Shown here piece after piece: positions 53,982-62,389 of a DNA stretch of 64,000 nucleotides. The stretch is from Flavobacteriaceae bacterium (GTDB lineage: Bacteria > Bacteroidota > Bacteroidia > Flavobacteriales > Flavobacteriaceae): NCBI GenBank assembly GCA_021647985.1, contig JAKITQ010000003.1, forward strand, positions 1 to 64,000. Reading direction: 5' to 3'. Each line of letters opens with the position of its first letter. Position 1 is the first letter of the stretch. The translations under genes and the position numbers were made by a program. Below the pieces are notes generated by a model. It was not told the DNA's origin. It saw only the letters and a list, made by a program, of their open reading frames with translations, and did not search any database.

Positions 53982-54920
53982 ATGGTAAATAGAAGACATA
54001 TTCGAATTAAGGTGATGCAAACTGTGTATGGAATTTTTCAGTCAAAAAATGATGATTTGACCAAAGAAGAAAAATATTTGTTATATAGTGTTCAAAAGGC
54101 AATTGATCTTTACGTTTTACAATTGAGATTATTCGTTGATGTCAAAAATTTGGCATTTGAACATCTTGAAATTAAAAAGAAAAATTTTTTAGCTACTGCT
54201 GAAGAAAAGAACCCAAATTCTAAATTTATTAATAATGAACTAATTCGCGCTATTGAAAATAGTGATGAAATAAACAGTTATTTAAACAAGAAAAAACTGG
54301 ATAACTGGAAAGAGGACAAAGAGTATGTACGTGTTATTTGGGACTTAATTCAAAAAAGTGAAGCTTATAAAAATTATATAAGTATAAATAATTCATCTTT
54401 AAAGGAAGATAAAGAGTTTGTAAGTGTTGTCTTTAAAGAAATAATTGCTCCAAATGAAAAGCTAATTGATTATTACGAAAGTATTAATTTGGGATGGGTA
54501 GATGATTTACCTATAGTGAATACTTCTATATTAAAATCAATTAAGCAATTTAAAACGGGTAAAATATTTTCTTTAAAAGGTTTGGATGTAAAAGAAGACG
54601 ATCAAGAGTTTTTAATAGACCTATTTAGAAAAACCATACTGCATCACCATGAGTTTACCGATGAGATTGATGCAAAAACTCCTAATTGGGATACAGATAG
54701 AATTGCTGAAATAGATTTAATTCTAATTAAAATGGCTTTAACTGAGTTTTTGTATTTCCCATCAATACCAACCAAAGTAACGATTAATGAGTATATTGAA
54801 ATAGCAAAAGATTACTCAACGGCTAAAAGTAGTTACTTTATTAATGGTGTTTTAGACAAACTTTTAAAAGATTTTAATAAAACTGAACGTTTACAGAAAA
54901 TAGGTAGAGGATTGTTGTAA
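53982..54920 (+). CDS. nusB: Transcription antitermination factor NusB (long Bacteroidota form)
   Basis: 312 aa, about twice the length of E. coli NusB. RRHIRIKVMQTVYGIFQ at the N terminus and WDTDRIAEIDLILIKMALTEFLYFPSIPTKVTINEYIEIAKDYSTAKSSYFINGVLDKL at the C terminus are the NusB signatures. The middle insert (about 60-200) is typical of the phylum. It binds boxA RNA with NusE in rRNA antitermination. First gene of the conserved set nusB, DUF1573, yajC, ybbR, coaE. Confidence 0.96.
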   Translation: MVNRRHIRIKVMQTVYGIFQSKNDDLTKEEKYLLYSVQKAIDLYVLQLRLFVDVKNLAFEHLEIKKKNFLATAEEKNPNSKFINNELIRAIENSDEINSYLNKKKLDNWKEDKEYVRVIWDLIQKSEAYKNYISINNSSLKEDKEFVSVVFKEIIAPNEKLIDYYESINLGWVDDLPIVNTSILKSIKQFKTGKIFSLKGLDVKEDDQEFLIDLFRKTILHHHEFTDEIDAKTPNWDTDRIAEIDLILIKMALTEFLYFPSIPTKVTINEYIEIAKDYSTAKSSYFINGVLDKLLKDFNKTERLQKIGRGLL

Positions 54921-54958
54921 AAAATTCTATTTTTGTGAAAATATTTAAATATTTAAAG

Positions 54959-55429
54959 ATGAAAAATTTTTTTACAGTGTCAATTTTAAGTTTGAGTTTG
55001 TTTTTTGTTTCTTGTAATGAAAATGCATCCAAAAAAATAAATAAGGAAAACTTACAAATTGCCAAAGAAAGAGATAGTGAAATTAAATTGGGTGGTTCAA
55101 AATTAAAGTTTGATAAAACCGAACATGATTTTGGCATTATTAATGAAGGTGATATTGTTGAAACAGTATTTAAGTTTACAAATACAGGTAAATCAGAATT
55201 AATTATTACTTCTGCCAAAGGGACCTGTGGTTGTACTGTTCCTGAATGGCCAAAACAACCTATTATGCCAGGTGAAACGGGTGAAATTAAAGTTAAATTT
55301 AATTCTTATAAGAAACCTAATTTACAACAAAAGCAGATTGTTTTAATTACCAATACAGAAAATGGCAAAGAAATTTTAAAAATTAAAGCCCAAGTTATTC
55401 CTAATCCAAATCTTAAATCAAATAGTTAA
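54959..55429 (+). CDS. DUF1573 lipoprotein
   Basis: 156 aa from the ATG of MKNFFTVSILSLSLFFVSC; a GTG 24 bases upstream is in frame but would bury the lipoprotein signal. Lipobox FFVSC, Cys19. The DUF1573 core is FDKTEHDFGIINEGDIVETVFKFTNTGKSELIITSAKGTCGCTVPEWPKQPIMPGETGEIKVKFNS, an Ig-like fold with a paired-Cys motif GTCGCT. Such proteins are frequent in Bacteroidota, role unknown. The constant place between nusB and yajC suggests envelope biogenesis. Confidence 0.93.
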   Translation: MKNFFTVSILSLSLFFVSCNENASKKINKENLQIAKERDSEIKLGGSKLKFDKTEHDFGIINEGDIVETVFKFTNTGKSELIITSAKGTCGCTVPEWPKQPIMPGETGEIKVKFNSYKKPNLQQKQIVLITNTENGKEILKIKAQVIPNPNLKSNS

Positions 55430-55441
55430 TACTTTATAATT

Positions 55442-55762
55442 ATGTATCAAGTAATATTTTTACAGGCAAGTGGTGGGGGAATTGGAAATTACATTTTAAT
55501 TCCGTTGATGTTTTTGGTTTTATATCTATTCATGATTAGACCGCAAATGAAGCGTCAAAAAAATGAGAAAAAATTTCAGTCATCTATTAAAAAAGGATCG
55601 AAAGTTATAACAACAAGTGGTATTCATGGTAAAATTATTGATTTAATTGATAGTGATAACACCTGTGTTATAGAAACGGGTGCTGGTAAAATTAAATTTG
55701 AAAGAACTGCCATTTCTATGGAGTTGAGTAAAAAATATTTACCAAAAGAAGTCAAAAAATAA
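55442..55762 (+). CDS. yajC: Preprotein translocase subunit YajC
   Basis: 106 aa. One N-terminal membrane helix (YILIPLMFLVLYLFMIRPQ) is followed by the conserved RPQMKRQKNEKKFQSSIKKGSKVITTSGIHGKI. It is an accessory subunit of the SecDF-YajC complex in the inner membrane. It lies 12 bp after the DUF1573 gene and is followed by a terminator, so the next two genes may need read-through or an own promoter. Confidence 0.95.
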   Translation: MYQVIFLQASGGGIGNYILIPLMFLVLYLFMIRPQMKRQKNEKKFQSSIKKGSKVITTSGIHGKIIDLIDSDNTCVIETGAGKIKFERTAISMELSKKYLPKEVKK

Positions 55763-55781
55763 TTTCACCATATATTTTTTT

Positions 55782-55820
55782 AAAGAGGCTATCTATTTTT
55801 TTTTTAGATAGCCTCTTTTT
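55782..55820 (+). terminator. Rho-independent terminator after yajC
   Basis: AAAGAGGCTATCTA and TAGATAGCCTCTTT form a 14-bp perfect stem with a T-rich 9-nt loop, followed by a T-run. It lies inside the otherwise conserved nusB-coaE gene set. Confidence 0.9.
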
Positions 55821-55855
55821 ATTTACTTTTATATTTCTTAGAAAAATAGATTAAT

Positions 55856-56821
55856 ATGCAAACTAAAACTTCTGTAAGTAAAATGGATTCTTTCAAAAAC
55901 AATAAAAAACTACATGTTTTTTTGTTGTTTTTGTTAATGTCATTTTTATTCTGGACCTTGATTAAGCTTTCTAAAAATTATATATCTAAAGTTGAGTTTG
56001 ATTTGGTTTATATAGATATTCCTAAAAATAAATTATTACAGAACACACCTAATAGCACCATTGAATTAACTATTAATACGATTGGGTTTAAATTGATTAA
56101 GTATGGGTTTAATAAGAAAACCTTAAATTATAGTTTGACAGAGATTAAGCGAAAAAAAGGATCTGAATATTTTAGTGTTACTAAGGTTAATATCAATAAT
56201 TTACAAGCACAGTTGTCTGCTGAAACTGATGTTTTAAAAATAAATCCAGACACTTTATATTTTGATCTAGGCGTTAAAAAATCTAAAAAAGTAAAAATTA
56301 TAAGTGAGGTTAATCTCGAGTTTAAGCCGGGATTTAATTTGATAAAAAATTATCGTATCGAGCCAAAATACATAACCATATCAGGCCCTACCAAAGTAAT
56401 TGATTCCATAAATGAAATTTATACAGAACCAATTGAATTAATAGATATCTCCGATTCATTTGATAAAAAGATCAATCTAAAATACCCAAATGATTTGATC
56501 TCGTTTTCAACCGATCAAATATCTATAATAGGTGAAGTTGAGAAAATTACAGAAGGATCATTCACTTTACCTTTTAAGGTAATTAATTTACCTAAAAATT
56601 ATATTATTAGTACCTACCCAAAAGAGGTTAAGGTAGTCTATCAGGTAGCATTAAAAGATTATAATAAAATTTCAGAAAACAGCTTTGTAGTTCATGTAGA
56701 TTATAAACAAACGGAAAAGAATAATTTGGATTACCTAATACCAAAGATTATTGAGAAACCAGAAATTTTATTTGATGTAAAGGTAGTTCCATATAAGATA
56801 GAATTCTTAATTAAAAAGTAA
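55856..56821 (+). CDS. YbbR-domain membrane protein
   Basis: 321 aa. An N-terminal membrane helix (LHVFLLFLLMSFLFWTLIKLS) is followed by a large extracytoplasmic part with YbbR-like beta units (ISEVNLEFKPGFNLIKNYRIEPKYITISGPTKVIDSINEIYTEPIEL is the clearest). YbbR/CdaR proteins regulate cyclic-di-AMP cyclase in Firmicutes; in Bacteroidota the function is not known. The next gene, coaE, starts on the base after its stop codon. Confidence 0.85.
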   Translation: MQTKTSVSKMDSFKNNKKLHVFLLFLLMSFLFWTLIKLSKNYISKVEFDLVYIDIPKNKLLQNTPNSTIELTINTIGFKLIKYGFNKKTLNYSLTEIKRKKGSEYFSVTKVNINNLQAQLSAETDVLKINPDTLYFDLGVKKSKKVKIISEVNLEFKPGFNLIKNYRIEPKYITISGPTKVIDSINEIYTEPIELIDISDSFDKKINLKYPNDLISFSTDQISIIGEVEKITEGSFTLPFKVINLPKNYIISTYPKEVKVVYQVALKDYNKISENSFVVHVDYKQTEKNNLDYLIPKIIEKPEILFDVKVVPYKIEFLIKK

Positions 56822-57403
56822 ATGAAAATAATTGGATTAACAGGTGGTATTGGAAGCGGTAAAACTACCATTGCAAAAATGTTTGAAGCATTGCATATTC
56901 CAGTTTATTATGCGGATATTGAAGCGAAAAAGCTTATGAACACCTCTGTTTTGATCAAGTCAAAATTGATTACACTGTTTGGGAAAAAGGCCTTTGTTGA
57001 GGATAAAATTAATAGATCTTTCATTGCTGATGTAGTTTTTAAGGATAAAGAAAAATTACAAAAGTTAAATGAAATAGTGCATCCTGAAGTTGATAAAAAT
57101 TTTAATGATTGGGTGCGAAGACAAGATTCATTCTATGTGATTCAAGAAAATGCCATTATTTTTGAAAGTAAAAATCAAAATAATTTTGATGAAATAATAA
57201 CGGTAATTGCGCCTGAATTAGACAAAATAAAAAGAGTAATAAAAAGAGATAATGTATCAGAAAAAATGGTGCGTGAAAGAATGAATAATCAGTTGGAGGA
57301 TACTTATAAGATAGAAAGATCCAAGTATACCATTGATAATACTGATATTAAGGAAAGCAGTAAGGAAGTATCAAGAATTCATCTAGAATTATCTAAAAAA
57401 TAA
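56822..57403 (+). CDS. coaE: Dephospho-CoA kinase
   Basis: 193 aa. Walker A GLTGGIGSGKTTIAKMF (5-21), the DNA-like YADIEAKKL motif, the CoA-binding helix HPEVDKNFNDWV and the lid RMNNQL. It phosphorylates the 3'-OH of dephospho-CoA in the last step of CoA synthesis. Directly adjacent to the YbbR gene with no intergenic base. Confidence 0.96.
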   Translation: MKIIGLTGGIGSGKTTIAKMFEALHIPVYYADIEAKKLMNTSVLIKSKLITLFGKKAFVEDKINRSFIADVVFKDKEKLQKLNEIVHPEVDKNFNDWVRRQDSFYVIQENAIIFESKNQNNFDEIITVIAPELDKIKRVIKRDNVSEKMVRERMNNQLEDTYKIERSKYTIDNTDIKESSKEVSRIHLELSKK

Positions 57404-57512
57404 ACTATCAATAAATTGGTTAATTCTTAAATAAATGTTAAATTAATCGCTACAATAGTTAACACTTGTTAAAAGAATAGAAATATGCCAAAGAAATTCT
57501 AAATTTGTTGCA

Positions 57513-59078
57513 ATGAAGAAAAGAATTTTTGTATTTTTAATTGTTTTGATGGGTTTTGCCTTAATTGGTATAATTACCGTCCAAATTTTTTGGATACGTT
57601 CAACAATTGAAATGCGAGAACAGCAGTTTACAACAAGTGTTAAGTTTGCTTTATCAGAAGTTTCTGAAAATATTAAGGATAGAGAATTTAAAGATAATGT
57701 AAAAAAATATTCTCCTTTATTGGATAGTATACAAGATTCTAAAGAAAGAAATGTTAAGGATTTCTTCTTTCAGCAAACCGATACAATTAACAACGAAATA
57801 TTTACCTTTCGTCAAAGTATAGTTGAAAATAATTTTAAAACTCAAATTTCACCATTTGATACAACTACAGTTAGTTTTAAGACGTTTTTTGGTAGAGAAG
57901 AGACACAAATTAAGAAAATAGAATTTGAGTCCAAAGATTTTGAAGAACTATCACCAAATGATCGCGTTGTTAAAGTTGAAAGATTAGATAGATATGATAA
58001 GCTCGAATTAGAAAACTTATTTAAAAATATCGTTACTAGAACTCCAATTTACAACAGAGTTAGTAATAATGAAATAAGATTGAATTTAGACAATGAATTA
58101 AGAGCTAGAAATATTGAAACCCAATTTGAATATGGAGTTTTTAATGGGGATTTAATAACTAAAGTTAAGTCTGAGAAGTTTAAAGAAAAGAAAGATTATA
58201 CATATAAAGTACCATTGTTTATTGATGGTGACGGGAATAGTGATTTTGATCTTTATGTAAGTTTTCCAGAAAAAAAGAGATATATTTTAGCGACAATATC
58301 TAAAATATTGTTGCTATCAGCACTATTTATTTTAATTATAATTATCGCTTTCGGTAGCTCTTTATATCAATTAATACGGCAAAAACAAATATCTGAAATA
58401 AAAACAGATTTTATTAATAATATGACACATGAATTTAAAACCCCTATTGCAACAATTAATTTGGCAATTGACTCTATTAAAAACCCAAAGGTTATTGTTG
58501 ATCAAGAAAAGGTTTTAAGATATGCTGAAATGATCCGTCAAGAAAATAAAAGAATGCATGCACAAGTTGAAAATGTATTGAGAATTTCAAAATTGGAAAA
58601 AAATCAATTAGACCTAAGTAGGGAAGTATTGGATTTACATGATATTATTGAGGATGCATTGGTACATGTTGATTTAATAATTGAAGATAAAAAAGGTTAT
58701 GTTAATAAAAATTTTAATGCAAAATTAAGCGAAATACTGGTTAGTGATTTTCACTTTACTAATGTGATAACCAATATTTTGGATAATGCAATTAAATATT
58801 CTGAAAACGAACCAAAAATTGATATTTGTACAGAAAATGTTGGAAATAACATTACCCTAAAAATACAAGATCGTGGTATTGGAATGTCAAAAATGGTGCA
58901 AAGAAAAGTATTTGATAAATTTTATCGAGAACAAACAGGAAATATTCACAATGTAAAAGGCCACGGCTTAGGTCTTTCTTACGTAAAAAGCATAGTAGAA
59001 AAACATCAAGGTTCTGTATATGTAGAAAGTGAGAAAGGCAAAGGAAGTGCTTTTATTATAAAAATCCCTTTAATTTAA
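57513..59078 (+). CDS. Membrane sensor histidine kinase (HisKA/OmpR-partner type, RprX-like)
   Basis: 521 aa. Membrane helices at about 5-27 and 255-290 enclose a large periplasmic sensor domain with many charged residues. The HisKA box has His306 in NMTHEFKTPIATI. The HATPase_c domain has an N-box NILDNAIKYS, a G1 box DRGIGMSK, an F-box KFYREQ and a G2 box GHGLGLSYV. It phosphorylates the response regulator encoded 10 bp downstream. The pair resembles RprX/RprY of Bacteroides; the signal is unknown. Confidence 0.95.
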   Translation: MKKRIFVFLIVLMGFALIGIITVQIFWIRSTIEMREQQFTTSVKFALSEVSENIKDREFKDNVKKYSPLLDSIQDSKERNVKDFFFQQTDTINNEIFTFRQSIVENNFKTQISPFDTTTVSFKTFFGREETQIKKIEFESKDFEELSPNDRVVKVERLDRYDKLELENLFKNIVTRTPIYNRVSNNEIRLNLDNELRARNIETQFEYGVFNGDLITKVKSEKFKEKKDYTYKVPLFIDGDGNSDFDLYVSFPEKKRYILATISKILLLSALFILIIIIAFGSSLYQLIRQKQISEIKTDFINNMTHEFKTPIATINLAIDSIKNPKVIVDQEKVLRYAEMIRQENKRMHAQVENVLRISKLEKNQLDLSREVLDLHDIIEDALVHVDLIIEDKKGYVNKNFNAKLSEILVSDFHFTNVITNILDNAIKYSENEPKIDICTENVGNNITLKIQDRGIGMSKMVQRKVFDKFYREQTGNIHNVKGHGLGLSYVKSIVEKHQGSVYVESEKGKGSAFIIKIPLI

Positions 59079-59088
59079 ATTAATTATC

Positions 59089-59784
59089 ATGGCAAATAAA
59101 AAAATATTGTTGGTAGAAGATGATCCAAATTTCGGAACTGTTTTAAAAGATTATTTAATGTTAAATGATTATGACGTTACACATGCTAAGGATGGCTTAG
59201 ATGGTCTAATATCATTTAAAAATGACGATTTTGACATTTGTATTTTAGACGTTATGATGCCAAAAAAAGATGGTTTTTCATTAGCAAAAGACATTAGATC
59301 CGTTAATAGTGATATACCTTTAATTTTTCTTACCGCAAAGTCTATGAAAGAAGATGTTTTAAGAGGATATCAAGTTGGAGCAGATGACTACTTGAACAAA
59401 CCTTTTGATTCGGAAGTATTGCTTTTAAAACTGAAAGCTATTTTACAAAGAAAAGAAGCCGATAGTTCGGCAGAGGATAATCAATTTGAATTTGAAATTG
59501 GAGGTTTTCATTTAAATTCTAAGCTACGTCAACTGTCTTTTCAAGGTGGTGAACCAAGAAAATTATCCCCTAAAGAAAATAAATTACTCAAGCTTTTAGC
59601 AATTTATAAAAATGACTTATTGCCTCGAGAAATGGCATTAACAAAAATTTGGAGAGACGATAATTATTTTACATCAAGAAGTATGGATGTTTATATTGCT
59701 AAATTGCGTAAATATTTAAAACCCGATGAAAAAGTAGAAATCATCAATATTCATGGAGAAGGATTTAGATTGGTAGAGGGTTAA
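59089..59784 (+). CDS. Response regulator, OmpR family (RprY-like)
   Basis: 231 aa. The receiver has acidic residues 11-12, phospho-acceptor Asp54 (CILDVMMPKKDG), Thr in FLTAKS and Lys in NKPFD. The C-terminal winged helix (about 135-231) reads LRQLSFQGGEPRKLSPKENKLLKLLA ... SRSMDVYIAKLRKYLKPDEKVEIINIHGEGFRL. It binds DNA as a phosphorylated dimer. Same operon as the upstream kinase; a hairpin terminator follows. Confidence 0.96.
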   Translation: MANKKILLVEDDPNFGTVLKDYLMLNDYDVTHAKDGLDGLISFKNDDFDICILDVMMPKKDGFSLAKDIRSVNSDIPLIFLTAKSMKEDVLRGYQVGADDYLNKPFDSEVLLLKLKAILQRKEADSSAEDNQFEFEIGGFHLNSKLRQLSFQGGEPRKLSPKENKLLKLLAIYKNDLLPREMALTKIWRDDNYFTSRSMDVYIAKLRKYLKPDEKVEIINIHGEGFRLVEG

Positions 59785-59810
59785 AAAATATTGTATTAAT
59801 TAAAGAATTG

Positions 59811-59842
59811 GCTGTATGATTATTGAAATTATACAGCTATTT
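59811..59842 (+). terminator. Terminator after the OmpR-type regulator gene
   Basis: GCTGTAT and ATACAGC pair around a 13-nt loop, followed by TATTTTTGTTTT. The stem is short, so efficiency is uncertain. Confidence 0.6.
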
Positions 59843-59902
59843 TTGTTTTAGTACGCTCAAATATTCTTTTTGTAGTTTGTAAATTTGATTAAAATAAATT
59901 TT

Positions 59903-60523
59903 ATGTCGCAACTTATTAAAATATATAATGAAAACCCCAATGATAAAGACATTGATAAAGCAGTTAATATATTAAAAAAAGGCGGTTTGATTATATACCC
60001 AACAGATACTGTATATGGATTAGGTTGTGATATTTCAAACAACAAAGCACTTGAAAAAATTGCTAGAATTAAAGGTATTAAATTAGAGAAAGCTAATTTT
60101 TCATTTATTTGTAACGATCTAAGTAATTTATCACAATATGTAAAGCAAATTGACACCCCTACTTATAAGATATTGAAAAGAGCATTACCAGGAGCATTTA
60201 CATTTATTTTAAATGGAAACAATAATTTACCTAAGGTATTCAAAAAGAAAAAAACCGTTGGAATAAGAATTCCAGATAATAATATTGTTAGACAAATTGT
60301 AAAAGTGTTAGGTAACCCTATAATTTCTACATCAATTTATGATGAGGATGATGTTATTGAATATACAACAGATCCAGAATTAATTTATGAAAAATGGCAA
60401 GACAAGGTAGATCTAGTTATAGATGGAGGTTATGGCGATAATTTAGCATCTACTGTTGTTGATTTAACCACCGACGAAATTCTAATAATTAGAGAGGGGA
60501 AAGGAAATATAGATCTCATTTAA
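59903..60523 (+). CDS. L-threonylcarbamoyladenylate synthase family protein (TsaC/YciO)
   Basis: 206 aa from the ATG of MSQLIKIYNENPN; an upstream TTG is in frame but less likely. YrdC-like fold: GGLIIYPTDTVYGLGCDI (about 27-44), ARIKGIKLEKANFSFICND, the basic cleft RALPGAFTFIL, and VGIRIPDN. It probably makes threonylcarbamoyl-AMP for the t6A modification of tRNA. The KANFSF phrase, where TsaC proteins usually have RP.PLS, leans to the YciO branch, whose role is less certain. Confidence 0.85.
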   Translation: MSQLIKIYNENPNDKDIDKAVNILKKGGLIIYPTDTVYGLGCDISNNKALEKIARIKGIKLEKANFSFICNDLSNLSQYVKQIDTPTYKILKRALPGAFTFILNGNNNLPKVFKKKKTVGIRIPDNNIVRQIVKVLGNPIISTSIYDEDDVIEYTTDPELIYEKWQDKVDLVIDGGYGDNLASTVVDLTTDEILIIREGKGNIDLI

Positions 60524-60601
60524 TCAAAAATAATTTCTTGGCTACTGTCAGGCAGGCTCGAGGTTCTACCTTGGAGATAGTTGGTGTCAATAAATTTCAT
60601 C
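60524..60601. other. Short spacer with a GC-rich insert
   Basis: About 50 bp (60538-60587) are clearly more GC-rich than the surroundings and contain CTGTCAGGCAGG and GAGGTTCTACCTTGGAG. There is no reading frame and no tRNA fold that I can make. It may be a fragment of a mobile or repeat element. Confidence 0.35.
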
Positions 60602-61216
60602 TTATTCATTATTAAGTAGTTCCGTGTAATTATCATTTAATTTTTTTAATAACAAACCATATATAACTCTATAAAAAACCCAAAATAAAATCAATACGAT
60701 AGAGAATATTATAATGGCAATGAGCCATACGGTCATCATATTTGTATTTTCAGGTAACTTGTCAATAAAAATTTCAGAATTAAAAACAATATAAAAAACA
60801 TGTAAACCTATAACCGCTGCCATAATTAAATTATAATAGATATAATACTTAACAGTTTTTCTTGTTTTTAAAATATTGTGTAAAAGGTTTTTAATGCTAC
60901 TTTCAACATTTATATTTTTATAATTTTTATAAAAAGTATAAATAAAACCTAAAATAATTACAATATGAATTATGGTATAAAAAAACATAATATTTTCTAA
61001 GCCATATTTTACATAAACTTCTTTTGATTGTTCAAAATCAGTAAATAATATAAATAGATTAGGCAATAAAAATTCTAATAAACTTATAACCAAAATCCAC
61101 TTTACTATAGATGAAGATTTCTTGTGAACCATTTTATAAATGTCACTTTCAGTGAATTTTATAGTCGATTCACTTTGATTTTTCCAAATATCTTTTAACT
61201 CTTCTAATTGGTCCAT
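60602..61216 (-). CDS. Four-helix membrane protein coupled to the ECF sigma factor (possible anti-sigma)
   Basis: 204 aa. A cytosolic N-terminal 38 residues (MDQLEELKDIWKNQ ...) are followed by four membrane helices at about 39-58, 75-97, 125-145 and 163-190. It starts 2 bp after the sigma factor stop, the usual place of an anti-sigma factor. The short N-terminal segment with DxxKDIWKNQ is common in Bacteroidota proteins next to ECF sigma genes. No zinc HxxxCxxC anti-sigma motif is seen. Confidence 0.7.
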   Translation of the reverse strand: MDQLEELKDIWKNQSESTIKFTESDIYKMVHKKSSSIVKWILVISLLEFLLPNLFILFTDFEQSKEVYVKYGLENIMFFYTIIHIVIILGFIYTFYKNYKNINVESSIKNLLHNILKTRKTVKYYIYYNLIMAAVIGLHVFYIVFNSEIFIDKLPENTNMMTVWLIAIIIFSIVLILFWVFYRVIYGLLLKKLNDNYTELLNNE

Positions 61217-61218
61217 AT

Positions 61219-61713
61219 TTATGGATTTAAAATGTTCTTTAATTTCGTTTTTGTTCGATTCATTTTCACTCTAGCATTTACCTCGCTAATACCTAGTGTT
61301 ATAGATATTTCTTTATAACTTTTATCTTCTAGGTACAATAAGGCTAAAGCTTTTTCAATATCATTTAAACTATAAATAGCATTGTATAAAAGCTGTAGTT
61401 GTTTGTCTTTTGTATCATCATAATCTTGAAATTCTAATTCTTTTAAATTATCAAAAATCTGAGTTGTTTCAATACTTCTCTTTGATTTACGATATAGTGA
61501 TATAGCAGTGTTAAATGCAACACGATACATCCAGGTACTAAATTTTGAATCTCCTCTAAATTTAGGATAGGCTTTCCAAAGTTGAATGGTAATTTCTTGA
61601 AATAAATCTTTATGGGCAGTTTCGTTATTTGTATATGATCTACAAACTTTGTGAATAATGCCTTGATTAGTTTCTAATTCACTAGCAAATTTTTTTTCAA
61701 GTTCCTTGGTCAC
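61219..61713 (-). CDS. RNA polymerase ECF sigma factor
   Basis: 164 aa. Region 2 (about 10-80) has HKDLFQEITIQLWKAYPKFRGDSKFSTWMYRVAFNTAISLYRK. Region 4 (about 110-160) has LYNAIYSLNDIEKALALLYLEDKSYKEISITLGISEVNARVKMNRTKTKLKN, a helix-turn-helix that reads the -35 site. First gene of a two-gene unit with a membrane partner. A stress or envelope signal is likely but not visible from the sequence. Confidence 0.95.
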   Translation of the reverse strand: MTKELEKKFASELETNQGIIHKVCRSYTNNETAHKDLFQEITIQLWKAYPKFRGDSKFSTWMYRVAFNTAISLYRKSKRSIETTQIFDNLKELEFQDYDDTKDKQLQLLYNAIYSLNDIEKALALLYLEDKSYKEISITLGISEVNARVKMNRTKTKLKNILNP

Positions 61714-61920
61714 TTAGTAGTTGATTTATTTATTAGTAGTAAAAATTAATAAATAGTTACACTCTTTATTAATTATAAAGATATAAATATTTTCTTTTTT
61801 GAAGTAGTTTATTACAATTCATCTACTATTTGTAACAATTCAGTATTATAAAATTTTTGAAGTGACTATTTTAACTGAGTTTTGACCTATAATTAAATAT
61901 TAATCCTTAAATAAAATATC

Positions 61921-62373
61921 ATGTTAAAAATTATTGTAGTACTATTAATGTATTTTATAAGCATAGTAGGTTTTGCTCAAACATCAAAAACTTTAGATAC
62001 CAAATCTGATAAAGAATCAAATTATCAAATTAATGTTATAATCAATAATGTTACTTCCGATAATGGAAAAGTATATTTTGCTTTATATGATTCTAAAAAC
62101 AATTTCAATAATAAAAAAGTTTTGAAAGTGGCTTTAGCCGAAATTAAAAATGGTAAAGTAAACGTAACTTTTAGTCAACTAAACCCAGGTACATACGCCG
62201 TTACTTGTTTTCATGATTCGAATAACAATGGTAAAATGGATTTTCAAACAAATGGCATGCCAATAGAAGATTATGGCGTTTCAAATAATGTAATGAGTTA
62301 TGGTCCACCCCAATTTGACGATGCTAAATTTGAATTAACAAATAAAGACCTTACTTTTGAGATTAAGTTATAA
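61921..62373 (+). CDS. DUF2141 secreted protein
   Basis: 150 aa with a signal peptide (cleavage after GFAQ near residue 20). The DUF2141 core is INVIINNVTSDNGKVYFALYDSKNNFNNKK, VNVTFSQLNPGTYAVTCFHDSNNNGKMDFQTNGMPIEDYGVSNNV, with a DxNNNGKMD loop that looks like a calcium site. Members are periplasmic or extracellular and of unknown function. It lies 16 bp before the LytS-type kinase gene and is likely cotranscribed with it. Confidence 0.9.
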   Translation: MLKIIVVLLMYFISIVGFAQTSKTLDTKSDKESNYQINVIINNVTSDNGKVYFALYDSKNNFNNKKVLKVALAEIKNGKVNVTFSQLNPGTYAVTCFHDSNNNGKMDFQTNGMPIEDYGVSNNVMSYGPPQFDDAKFELTNKDLTFEIKL

Positions 62374-62389
62374 TTATTAGATAATATAA

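Noticed and set aside
60538-60587. GC-rich stretch considered as a tRNA
   Set aside because: No acceptor stem, no T-loop consensus and no cloverleaf can be formed.
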